DNA of 64,000 bases from NCBI RefSeq assembly GCF_943914615.1, contig NZ_CALUCS010000007.1, positions 1 to 64,000 on the forward strand. Direction: 5' to 3'. The translations under genes were made by a program, and so were the position numbers. Source of the stretch: an uncultured Corynebacterium sp. (GTDB taxonomy: Bacteria; Actinomycetota; Actinomycetes; Mycobacteriales; Mycobacteriaceae). Below are positions 35,289 through 42,603 of the stretch, in pieces (the first letter of the stretch is position 1; every line of letters begins with the position of its first letter). A model generated the notes under the pieces. The model was not told the origin of the DNA. It saw nothing but the letters and a program-made list of their open reading frames with translations, and searched no databases.

Positions 35289-36839
35289 TTAGCGGTTCGG
35301 GTTGTAGTTCGGCGCTTCCATGATGCCCTGCACATCGTGCGGGTGCGATTCGCGCAGCCCCGCGCCGGTGATACGCACGAAGCGTGCGTTGTGCAGCTCG
35401 GGGATCGTCGCCGCGCCGGTGTAGCCCATGGCAGCGCGCAGGCCGCCGACCTGCTGGTGCAGGATCGAGCCGATGGAGCCGCGGAACGGTACGCGGCCCT
35501 CGATGCCTTCCGGCACCAGCTTCTCCTCGGACTGCACGTCGGCCTGGAAGTAACGGTCCTTGGAGTAGGAGCGCTTCTCGCCGGTCAGGCCACGCCCCTG
35601 CATGGCGCCCATGGAGCCCATGCCGCGGTAGCGCTTGTACTGCTTGCCGTTGATAGTCACGATCTCGCCGGGAGTCTCGGCCGATCCGGCGAGCATGGAG
35701 CCCAGCATTACTGTGGACGCCCCAGCCGCCAGTGCCTTGGCGATGTCGCCGGAGAACTGCATGCCTCCATCGGCGATGATCGGCACGCCCGCCTTCTTGG
35801 CTGGGACGGCCGCTTCCATGATGGCTGTGATCTGCGGGGCACCAACGCCCGCGACGACGCGGGTGGTGCAGATGGAGCCCGGGCCGATACCGACCTTGAT
35901 GCCGTCTGCTCCGGCTTCGATCATGGCCTGCGCTGCCTCGCGGGTGGCGAGGTTGCCGCCGACGACATCTACGCGGTCGCCGAACTCCTTCTTCACGCGG
36001 GAAACCATGTCCAGCACGCCACGGTTGTGGGCGTGGGCGGTATCGACGATCAGCACATCCACACCAGCATCCACTAGGTTGCCTGCGCGGGTCCAGGCGT
36101 CCTCGCCGGTGCCGATACCAGCGGCGGCCAACAGGCGGCCGGAGGAGTCCTTCGCAGCTAGTGGGTACTGCTCGCGCTTGGCGAAGTCCTTGACGGTGAT
36201 CAGGCCGGTCAGCTTGCCAGCACCGTCGACGATCGGCAGCTTTTCAACCTTGTTTTCGGAAAGCAGGCTCAGGGCAGCTTCGGCGGACACGCCCTCCTGA
36301 GCTACGACCAGTGGCATAGGGGTCATGGCTTCGGAGACCTTGCGGCTGAAGTCGCTTTCGAAGCGCATGTCGCGGTTGGTGAGAATGCCAACCAGCACGC
36401 CTTCGTCATCCACAACCGGCAGTCCGGAGATGCGGTAGCGGGCACACAGATCGTCTACCTCCTGGATGGTCATGTCCGGGGAGGCGGTAACCGGGTCGGT
36501 GATCATGCCAGCCTCGGAGCGCTTGACGATCTCTACCTGCTGCGCCTGGTCCTCGATGGACAGGTTGCGGTGCAGTACGCCGATACCGCCGTGGCGGGCC
36601 ATGGCGACAGCCATGCGTGCCTCGGTGACGGTATCCATTGCAGCGGAGGCCACCGGGATGTTCAGGTTGATGTTGCGGGTGAACTGGGTGGAGGTGTCCA
36701 CGCCGGAGGGGATCACCTCGGAGGCGGCGGGCAGCAGCAGGACGTCATCGAAAGTCAGCCCAACCAGTGCAACCTTGTTAGGGTCGTCGCCGCCGGTGGA
36801 AACTGGGTAAATCTTCGCGTTCATCTCTGGGTTCGTCAC
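35289..36839 (-). CDS. guaB: Inosine-5'-monophosphate dehydrogenase
   Basis: A 516-aa enzyme oxidising IMP to XMP, the first committed step to GMP. The catalytic Cys loop is GIGPGSICTTRVVAG, the flap includes YRGMGSMGAMQ, and two CBS motifs occupy about residues 105-225 (ASPDMTIQEVDDLCARYRISGLPVVDDEG). The annotated GTG at 36839 has GAGGAAGG about 12 nt upstream; an ATG at 36824 (MNAKIYPV) is an alternative. It heads the minus-strand guaB-guaB3-guaA group. Confidence 0.95.
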   Translation of the reverse strand: MTNPEMNAKIYPVSTGGDDPNKVALVGLTFDDVLLLPAASEVIPSGVDTSTQFTRNINLNIPVASAAMDTVTEARMAVAMARHGGIGVLHRNLSIEDQAQQVEIVKRSEAGMITDPVTASPDMTIQEVDDLCARYRISGLPVVDDEGVLVGILTNRDMRFESDFSRKVSEAMTPMPLVVAQEGVSAEAALSLLSENKVEKLPIVDGAGKLTGLITVKDFAKREQYPLAAKDSSGRLLAAAGIGTGEDAWTRAGNLVDAGVDVLIVDTAHAHNRGVLDMVSRVKKEFGDRVDVVGGNLATREAAQAMIEAGADGIKVGIGPGSICTTRVVAGVGAPQITAIMEAAVPAKKAGVPIIADGGMQFSGDIAKALAAGASTVMLGSMLAGSAETPGEIVTINGKQYKRYRGMGSMGAMQGRGLTGEKRSYSKDRYFQADVQSEEKLVPEGIEGRVPFRGSIGSILHQQVGGLRAAMGYTGAATIPELHNARFVRITGAGLRESHPHDVQGIMEAPNYNPNR

Positions 36840-37007
36840 AGGTTGCCCGACCTTCCTCTAGAAAATTCTGCGGCGCTGCCCACCAGGGCTTGGGTGCCTG
36901 GGAGTTCTCGCCATCTTTTCGCCGATGTACTACAGAATAACCCTTCGCAGCGCGTTTTTGTGTGCCGGGGTTAGGTAGCGCGGCGGGGCACGCACTTCGT
37001 TCTCATC

Positions 37008-37066
37008 CCTCAGTTTGTAGACGATCCATTCCCCAGTTTGTGCGCGTTTCATTCCCCAGTTTGTAG
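37008..37066. repeat. Three CCCAGTTTGT repeats with 23-bp period
   Basis: CCTCAGTTTGTAG (37008-37020), CCCCAGTTTGTG (37031-37042) and CCCCAGTTTGTAG (37054-37066) start exactly 23 bp apart. The second and third share the longer core ATTCCCCAGTTTGT. They lie in the divergent region between guaB and the DUF5319 gene. Spacing near two helical turns fits an array of sites for one DNA-binding protein. Confidence 0.7.
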
Positions 37067-37116
37067 TGAGGCGATGCTTTTGCCTTGCATTGCCGACCAC
37101 AGGGTACGGTGTTGGT

Positions 37117-37536
37117 GTGAGCTTTAACCACGATCAGATGCCGCCGGACCCTTTCGCCGATGATCCGAACGACCCTGCGTCGTTCCTGGATCCCGACGAG
37201 TCTAATGAGGCCGTTCCGCCGTTGTCTCCCGATGAGGTTCAGGCTCTGCGGGAGGATCTGCAGAACGTCCGGGATTTCCGCAAACTGTTGGAGCCGCGCG
37301 GGGTTCGCGGGATCACCATGCTGTGCGAGGATTGCGAGGACAGTCATTTCTACGACTGGGACATCATCGAGTCGAATATTCGCACGATGTTGAACAACGA
37401 GCTGGTGCCAGTGCACGAGCCGTCAGCGCAGCCAAACCCGAATGATTATGTGACCTGGGATTATTGCCTGGGTTATGCGGACGCGATCGATTTCGCGTTC
37501 CACGGACTGCGTCCGCCGTTCCTCTGGGGGAAGTAA
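37117..37536 (+). CDS. DUF5319 protein
   Basis: A 139-aa acidic protein. I start at the GTG at 37117 (VSFNHDQMPPDPFADDPNDP), since the longer frame to 37066 runs into the repeats. TACGGT lies 6 nt upstream, consistent with a leaderless transcript. The core LCEDCEDSHFYDWDIIESNIRTML has two Cys spaced CxxC and could bind metal. It corresponds in position to mycobacterial Rv3412, between guaB and the sigD/rsdA pair. Function unknown. Its TAA abuts the rsdA stop with no gap. Confidence 0.75.
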   Translation: MSFNHDQMPPDPFADDPNDPASFLDPDESNEAVPPLSPDEVQALREDLQNVRDFRKLLEPRGVRGITMLCEDCEDSHFYDWDIIESNIRTMLNNELVPVHEPSAQPNPNDYVTWDYCLGYADAIDFAFHGLRPPFLWGK

Positions 37537-38439
37537 CTAGCTGCCTTCCGCGCGCGGGGAGTTGTAGTCGGTGAGCACCGGCAGCGGCTCTGGGTTACGT
37601 GGCCCGCCCGTGGTTGGAGTCGGCTGGTCCTGACGAGTTGCCGTAGGCTCGTCTGGCTTCTGCGTTTTCGAAGTCGTCTCGGTGGGTTTCGTCGGCGCTT
37701 GGGATCCCGCCGGCATCGCTGGCCCCGGCTGCCCAGGGGCATCCGTCCCGCCGAGCAGAATGGTGGTCGTCGGGATTTCCTCTACAGCTGTTACCTCAGG
37801 CGCCTTGGAGCTCTTTGTAGCGGGCTTACTCGACTTATTCTCTTCCTTCTGGCGCTTCTCGTCGTTGGACTCGCGGTCGCTCTTTTCGCTGCGCCCCTGC
37901 TTGTCTGCAGCGTTCTCTTCGCTGAGGACGCCATCTTGCCCACTAGCGGAGCCCTCAGCAAGTCCGTTGGAGCCCTCTGCTTCCACAGCTTCCTGCTCGG
38001 CCACGGTATCGCGCTTCACGTGTGCGCCCTGCGAGCTGGAGTATGCAGCGTAGCCCAGGCCACCCACGGCGATGGCTGCGGCCACTCCGCCGGCGATCAG
38101 CATGCTAGTCAGGGAAACTCCCCCGGCAGCGGCTGCCTTGGCGCTGGTGCGCAGCAGGCGCGAACCGTTATCCGCACCCCCTACTGCTTCGACCATTTCA
38201 GCTTCAGATTCTTCGCCGCTATCTTCCGCAAACAGGAAGCTTACGTCCGGCGCGGGCGGAATATCCTGGTAGAGCTCCTCACGGTGGGCAACTAGATCCG
38301 CAAAAACAGGGTCGTTGGAATCAAAGTTTTCCGTTTCCGGAATCGCCTCGCCGCGGCCGATCGCATCAAGGATGCGATCTACATCCAGGATGGAAGCGAA
38401 GTTCTCCTCGCCCTCCCGGAAGCCGTAATTCTGCGCCAT
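37537..38439 (-). CDS. rsdA: Anti-sigma-D factor RsdA
   Basis: A 300-aa single-pass membrane protein. The N-terminal cytosolic part (NFASILDVDRILDAIGRGE) fits the short RsdA sigma-binding region. One membrane span lies near residues 105-135 (LTSMLIAGGVAAAIAVGGLGYAAYS). The remaining outer part is low-complexity, rich in Lys/Glu then Pro/Thr. RsdA sequesters SigD in mycobacteria until proteolysed. It follows sigD by 45 nt on the same strand, as in M. tuberculosis. Confidence 0.85.
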   Translation of the reverse strand: MAQNYGFREGEENFASILDVDRILDAIGRGEAIPETENFDSNDPVFADLVAHREELYQDIPPAPDVSFLFAEDSGEESEAEMVEAVGGADNGSRLLRTSAKAAAAGGVSLTSMLIAGGVAAAIAVGGLGYAAYSSSQGAHVKRDTVAEQEAVEAEGSNGLAEGSASGQDGVLSEENAADKQGRSEKSDRESNDEKRQKEENKSSKPATKSSKAPEVTAVEEIPTTTILLGGTDAPGQPGPAMPAGSQAPTKPTETTSKTQKPDEPTATRQDQPTPTTGGPRNPEPLPVLTDYNSPRAEGS

Positions 38440-38484
38440 GGCTGTTGAGCTCTTTTCTTTCCCGAACTACCCGAGGGTAGCTAC

Positions 38485-39054
38485 CTACTTTTGAATAATT
38501 CCGTGCTTCTTTAGCTTCATAACCGCGCGGTGCTGAGCAACGCGAACGGCTGTTGGCTTCGAGCCTACGATCTCCGCGGTCTCCTCTGCGGAGTAGCCGT
38601 GAATAACTCGAAGAAGAAGGATTTCTCGTGATTTCTCACTGAGAATATCGAGCTTCCTAGCTAAATCGTTACATGAATCTTGGCTTAAGTACACCTCTTC
38701 AGGTGAATCCTGGAAACTCTCTTCCTCCGGTACCTCCTCGGTCGGATCAGAAATATCCCGGGTTTGAAAACGGTAGGCGTCAGTAATCTTGTTTCGCGCC
38801 ACCTGGTAGACGAAGGCCATAAACGGTGCCCCACGATCCTCATACCCGGGAAGAGCCTTAGCCACCGCAATGCAGACGTCCTGTGCGACGTCATCAGGCG
38901 TAGGGTAGCCGTTCATACTCAGCTTGCCGCGACAGAAGAGAACCACCTTTGGGTGGATCAGCTGAATAAGACGATTAACTGCGCGACGGTCTTGGTCAAT
39001 GGCCGCCGGGAGGAGATCTCGAATCTCCTCGTCGGTTTCCTGGTCTGCAGCCAT
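38485..39054 (-). CDS. sigD: ECF-type RNA polymerase sigma factor SigD
   Basis: About 189 aa from the ATG at 39054 (MAADQETDEEIRDLL), which has GGAG 8 nt upstream; the frame stays open to 39123. Region 2 includes DVAQDVCIAVAKALPGYEDRGAPFMAFVYQVARNKI, and region 4 has ILLLRVIHGYSAEETAEIVGSKPTAVRVAQHRAV. In C. glutamicum SigD controls cell-envelope and mycolate genes, as I recall. The adjacent rsdA encodes its antagonist. Confidence 0.9.
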   Translation of the reverse strand: MAADQETDEEIRDLLPAAIDQDRRAVNRLIQLIHPKVVLFCRGKLSMNGYPTPDDVAQDVCIAVAKALPGYEDRGAPFMAFVYQVARNKITDAYRFQTRDISDPTEEVPEEESFQDSPEEVYLSQDSCNDLARKLDILSEKSREILLLRVIHGYSAEETAEIVGSKPTAVRVAQHRAVMKLKKHGIIQK

Positions 39055-39543
39055 CGCCTCTACTCCGTCAAATACTCGCACGTTTTTAGCAACGTCTTTA
39101 TCAATGTGGATTGAAACTATCACACCGCGCCGACAGCCCCGGATCGACTAAAAGGGGACTGTTCGATTTCTCCTCACGCGAATGCAATTGAACAAACCTG
39201 AAACATGTTCCCACTTTTGCTCTGGTTTCTCAGCTTACAACAACCCTCCTGACAGCCCTATCTGGCGATCTCCCAGCAAGATCGCGGGAAGAATACAGCA
39301 GGCAGAGGATTTATTAACCCCCTTTGGGGGAATCTAGGCGTGGCGTAGAAACAAGTTAATCCATTGTTCAACTAGCCGCGTTCCCGCAGGTAGGTAGCCA
39401 CACCTACGCGAGATAGGTATGCCACAACAGGTTTTGGATACCCAAAAGGCACTCGTTCGTTACTTAGAGTTCACTTAAGGATTGGAACCTCTCAGACGTC
39501 ACTACAAGTGAGCATCTGACTTTTCACGAGGAGTAACCACCTA
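39055..39543. promoter_or_regulatory. Divergent regulatory region between sigD and whiB
   Basis: About 490 nt, visibly AT-richer than its surroundings, with no convincing gene. It must carry the sigD and whiB promoters. A 6-N6-6 inverted repeat GTAGGT-AGCCAC-ACCTAC lies at 39390-39407. No individual promoter is assigned with confidence. Confidence 0.5.
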
Positions 39544-39849
39544 ATGCCACAGCCCAGCCAGCTTCCGGGACCCGCTTCTTCGACTTGGGAATGGCAACTC
39601 CATGGCGCATGCCGCGGGGCTGATTCTTCTGTCTTTTTCCACCCGGATGGCGAGCGTGGCCGTGCCCGTGCCATGCGCGAGCACCGCGCCAAGGCCATCT
39701 GCCGTGAGTGCCCAGTGATTGAACAGTGCCGCAACCACGCACTCAGCGTGGGCGAACCCTACGGCATCTGGGGTGGCCTCAGCGAGTCCGAGCGCGACGC
39801 TATCCTGCGCCCCACTTCCCGCAATCGCAATCGCCGCGTAGCCTCCTAG
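39544..39849 (+). CDS. WhiB-family [4Fe-4S] transcriptional regulator
   Basis: A 101-aa protein with the four cluster ligands C23, C53, C56 and C62 (AICRECPVIEQC) and the turn motif GIWGG at 74-78. The C-terminus is basic (RNRNRRVAS) as expected for DNA binding. By position, between sigD and groEL1, it corresponds to mycobacterial WhiB3 and to WhcB of C. glutamicum, which respond to redox stress. AGGAG lies upstream of the ATG. Confidence 0.9.
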   Translation: MPQPSQLPGPASSTWEWQLHGACRGADSSVFFHPDGERGRARAMREHRAKAICRECPVIEQCRNHALSVGEPYGIWGGLSESERDAILRPTSRNRNRRVAS

Positions 39850-39870
39850 CGGGCCGCATAGCCTCCTAGC
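39833..39870. repeat. Short duplication of the whiB 3' end
   Basis: Bases 39833-39850 and 39853-39870 match at 17 of 18 positions, with core TAGCCTCCTAGC. The first copy encodes the last residues and stop of whiB; the second lies just downstream. Confidence 0.7.
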
Positions 39871-39939
39871 CGCTGGCTGGGCGCATAAAGCCCGCCAAGG
39901 CAGGCCCGCTTCTCCCACATGAGGTAGCGACCGCAAAAG

Positions 39940-39968
39940 AAAGGGAGAGGGATAATCCCTCTCCCTTT
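39940..39968. terminator. Bidirectional terminator between whiB and groEL1
   Basis: A perfect 13-bp stem (AAAGGGAGAGGGA with TCCCTCTCCCTTT) has a 3-nt loop. It is followed by TTTTA on the plus strand and AAAAG-complement T-run on the minus strand. It lies between convergent whiB and groEL1. Confidence 0.9.
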
Positions 39969-40005
39969 TATTGCTGCCTAGCAGCGGGCTACGGCGGCTA
40001 TACCA

Positions 40006-41625
40006 CTAGTGGGCGTGGCCAGCGTGTGCTCCTGCCTGGGGCGCCGGAGCGGCAGGCTTGTCCACCACGGCGGTCTCAGTCGTCAGCACCATACGGGCGA
40101 CGGAGGTGGCGTTTACCACAGCGGAGTGGGTTACCTTCACCGGGTCGATGATGCCCTGCTCCAGCAGGTTTCCGTACTCCAGGGTGGCAGCGTTAAAGCC
40201 CGAGCCGTTGGACTGCTCAGCGATCTTGGAGACCACGACGGCACCGTCCAGGCCAGCGTTGTCGGCGATCCAGTATGCCGGGCGACGCAGAGCGCGCGCC
40301 AGGGAGCGCAGACCGATGCTCTCGTCGCCTTCTGCCTGGCGGGACAGCTCCTCGATCTCAGCTGCAATCTGCACCAGTACGGAACCGCCGCCAGCAATTA
40401 CACCTTCCTGGCTAGCGGCACGCGCTGCGTTGATCGCATCCTCGATGCGCAGCTTGCGCTCGTTGACCTCGGTTTCAGTAGCGCCACCGGCGCGGATAAC
40501 GGCTACGCCGCCGGACAACTTCGCCAGACGCTCCTCGAACTTCTCCTTGTCCCAGGAGGAGTCGGTGCGCTCGATGTCGTTGCGGATCTGGTTACGGCGC
40601 TCCTCGACAGCCTCGGCGGAACCAGCACCGTCGACCAGCACGGTCTCTTCCTTGGTGATGTTCACGCGACGGGCGGAACCCAGCTGCTCCAGAGTGGTCT
40701 CGGAGAGCTTGTGGCCCAGCTCGCTGTCAATGACGGTACCGCCGGTGACGATAGCCAGGTCGTCCATGAACGCAGAGCGACGGTCGCCGAAGTACGGAGA
40801 CTTCACGGCTGCGACCTTCAGCGACTTGCGGATGGCGTTCAGCACCAGCATCTGCAGCGGTTCGCCCTCAATGTCCTCAGCGACGATCAGTAGCGGCTTG
40901 CCGGAGTTGGCAACCTTCTCGAGCACCGGCAGGAAGTCCGGCAGGGAGGAGATCTTCTCGCGTACCAGCAGAATCAGCGGGTTTTCCAGCTCTGCGTGGC
41001 CGGTTTCCTGATCCGTAACGAAGTACGGGGACAGGTAGCCCTTGTCGAAGGAAACACCCTCAGTGACGATCGACTCGTCCTCGATGGACTGGGATTCCTC
41101 GACGGTAACCACGCCGTCCTTGCCCACCTTGTCGAAGGCGTCGGCAACCATGGCGCCGATCTTCTCGTCGCGAGAAGAAACGGTGGCGACATTGGCGATG
41201 GCGGCGTTGTCCGCAACTGGCTGCGCCAGCTCGCGCAGCAGTTCCACAACGCGCTCGGTGCCCTGGGCGATGCCACGGTTGACGGCGATCGGGTTGGCGC
41301 CGGCAGCCACGGTGCGCAGGCCCTCGTTAATCAGGGCCTGGGCCAGCAGCGTGGCGGTGGTGGTGCCGTCACCTGCGATGTCGTTGGTTTTGATGGCCAC
41401 GGACTTGACCAGCTGGGCACCCAGGTTCTCGAAGGGGTCCTCCAGGTCGATGTCGCGAGCAATGGTCACGCCATCGTTGGTTACGGTCGGGCCACCGAAG
41501 GCCTTGTCCAGCACGACGTTGCGGCCGCGCGGGCCTAGGGTCACCTTCACCGCGTCCGCCAGGGCGTCTACGCCCTTCTGCAGCCCCTCGCGGGCCTCTT
41601 GATCAAATGCGATGAGTTTTGACAT
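40006..41625 (-). CDS. groEL1: 60-kDa chaperonin GroEL1 with His-tipped C-terminus
   Basis: A 539-aa chaperonin subunit. ATP-binding VTLGPRGRNVVLDKAFGGPTVTNDG and GDGTTTATLLAQ segments are present. The C-terminus is PAPQAGAHAGHAH instead of the usual Gly-Gly-Met repeat. His-rich tails mark actinobacterial GroEL1, which is linked to special roles such as mycolate metabolism in mycobacteria, with GroEL2 as the housekeeping copy elsewhere. It follows groES by 12 nt in the same operon. Confidence 0.93.
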   Translation of the reverse strand: MSKLIAFDQEAREGLQKGVDALADAVKVTLGPRGRNVVLDKAFGGPTVTNDGVTIARDIDLEDPFENLGAQLVKSVAIKTNDIAGDGTTTATLLAQALINEGLRTVAAGANPIAVNRGIAQGTERVVELLRELAQPVADNAAIANVATVSSRDEKIGAMVADAFDKVGKDGVVTVEESQSIEDESIVTEGVSFDKGYLSPYFVTDQETGHAELENPLILLVREKISSLPDFLPVLEKVANSGKPLLIVAEDIEGEPLQMLVLNAIRKSLKVAAVKSPYFGDRRSAFMDDLAIVTGGTVIDSELGHKLSETTLEQLGSARRVNITKEETVLVDGAGSAEAVEERRNQIRNDIERTDSSWDKEKFEERLAKLSGGVAVIRAGGATETEVNERKLRIEDAINAARAASQEGVIAGGGSVLVQIAAEIEELSRQAEGDESIGLRSLARALRRPAYWIADNAGLDGAVVVSKIAEQSNGSGFNAATLEYGNLLEQGIIDPVKVTHSAVVNATSVARMVLTTETAVVDKPAAPAPQAGAHAGHAH

Positions 41626-41637
41626 GCAGCTACCCGC

Positions 41638-41937
41638 TTACTTTTCGATGACAGCGAGGATGTCGCGCTGGTTCAGTAGCAGGTACTCTTCGCCGTCGTA
41701 CTTCAGCTCGGTGCCGCCGTACTTGGAGAAGACGACGGTGTCGCCCTCCTTTACATCCATCGGGATGCGGTCGTCGTCATCTGCCCAGCGGCCGGGGCCG
41801 ACAGCGATGACGGTAGCCTCCTGCGGCTTCTCCTTTGCGGAGTCCGGGATGACCAGGCCGGATGCGGTAGTGGTCTCCGCCTCGACGATCTGGACGAGGA
41901 CGCGGTCCTCAAGGGGCTTGATGTTGACGTTAGCCAC
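41638..41937 (-). CDS. groES: 10-kDa co-chaperonin GroES
   Basis: A 99-aa cap subunit from the GTG at 41937 (VANVNIKPLEDRVLVQ) with GGAGG upstream. The frame stays open to 42045, but the extra residues have no GroES similarity. The mobile loop ETTTASGLVIPDSAKEKPQE and VVFSKYGGTELKYDGEEYLLL are typical. It is first in the groES-groEL1 operon behind a CIRCE operator. Confidence 0.95.
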   Translation of the reverse strand: MANVNIKPLEDRVLVQIVEAETTTASGLVIPDSAKEKPQEATVIAVGPGRWADDDDRIPMDVKEGDTVVFSKYGGTELKYDGEEYLLLNQRDILAVIEK

Positions 41938-42054
41938 GATTGAATACCTCCGTGTATTCGAGCTGTAGATTTCACTCTTGTGAACTGTTGTGCCGGTTGG
42001 TTTTCCAGATACAGCCGTCGTCGCGGGTGAACAACTGTGAGTCAAACAACCTAT

Positions 42055-42081
42055 CTGGCACTCTACCCTCGCAAGTGCTAA
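42055..42081 (-). promoter_or_regulatory. CIRCE operator (HrcA-binding) of groES-groEL1
   Basis: On the minus strand TTAGCACTT, a 9-nt spacer and GAGTGCCAG fit the CIRCE consensus TTAGCACTC-N9-GAGTGCTAA, with one mismatch on the left and two on the right. It lies about 120 nt upstream of groES. HrcA binding here would give heat-shock control. Confidence 0.88.
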
Positions 42082-42100
42082 CGCTCAACCAACCCCGGTG

Positions 42101-42529
42101 CTAGATCCCTTTAGTCAGGTTAACTACCGCGTTGTGCCACAGCTCGTAATCCTTGGAGTTGTCTTCCTTGTAGTTCTCAACTGCGCGGATGCCGTCGTGG
42201 ATCGACTTGACGTCCTCGTCGGTCAGCCCTGCCCCCTCGTCGCCGACGAACAGCACCGGGCCGAGGATCGCGCGAGCCGGGTCAGAAATGAAGCTGGAAT
42301 CGCCGGTCTCCTGCTCCTTGCGCCCCATGGAAGCCAGCGGGTTAGGCTCCGGGTTCTCCTCCTTGCGCGCGTCGGAGGAGTAAATCGCGGCAACGGTCAG
42401 ACCGCTTTCCACGAAAACCACGTGCAGGCGATCCTGCTCGCTTCCGCCCAGAACGTCGGCAGCCTCCGACAGATCAATGTCCATTTCCTTCGTCTGAAGG
42501 TCCGGCGTTACCAGCATGCTGCGTGGCAT
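42101..42529 (-). CDS. Conserved acidic protein of unknown function
   Basis: A 142-aa soluble acidic protein, preceded by AGGAG. Segments DRLHVVFVESGLTVAAIYSSDARKEE and ARAILGPVLFVGDEGAGLTDEDVKSIHDGI look like an alpha/beta fold. It lies between tsaD and groES and may be cotranscribed with the upstream fusion gene, 74 nt away. I do not recognise the family. Confidence 0.65.
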   Translation of the reverse strand: MPRSMLVTPDLQTKEMDIDLSEAADVLGGSEQDRLHVVFVESGLTVAAIYSSDARKEENPEPNPLASMGRKEQETGDSSFISDPARAILGPVLFVGDEGAGLTDEDVKSIHDGIRAVENYKEDNSKDYELWHNAVVNLTKGI

Positions 42530-42603
42530 ATTGAGCTCCTAGCTTGTTAGGTGATGAAAAAGTTGTGAGTTTTTGGACAGTCACAGAACATCTTGCCAGC
42601 AAA

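Noticed and set aside
37008..37066. Repeats as a CRISPR array
   Set aside because: The period is only 23 bp with a core near 12 bp, no unique spacers of normal length, and no cas genes nearby.
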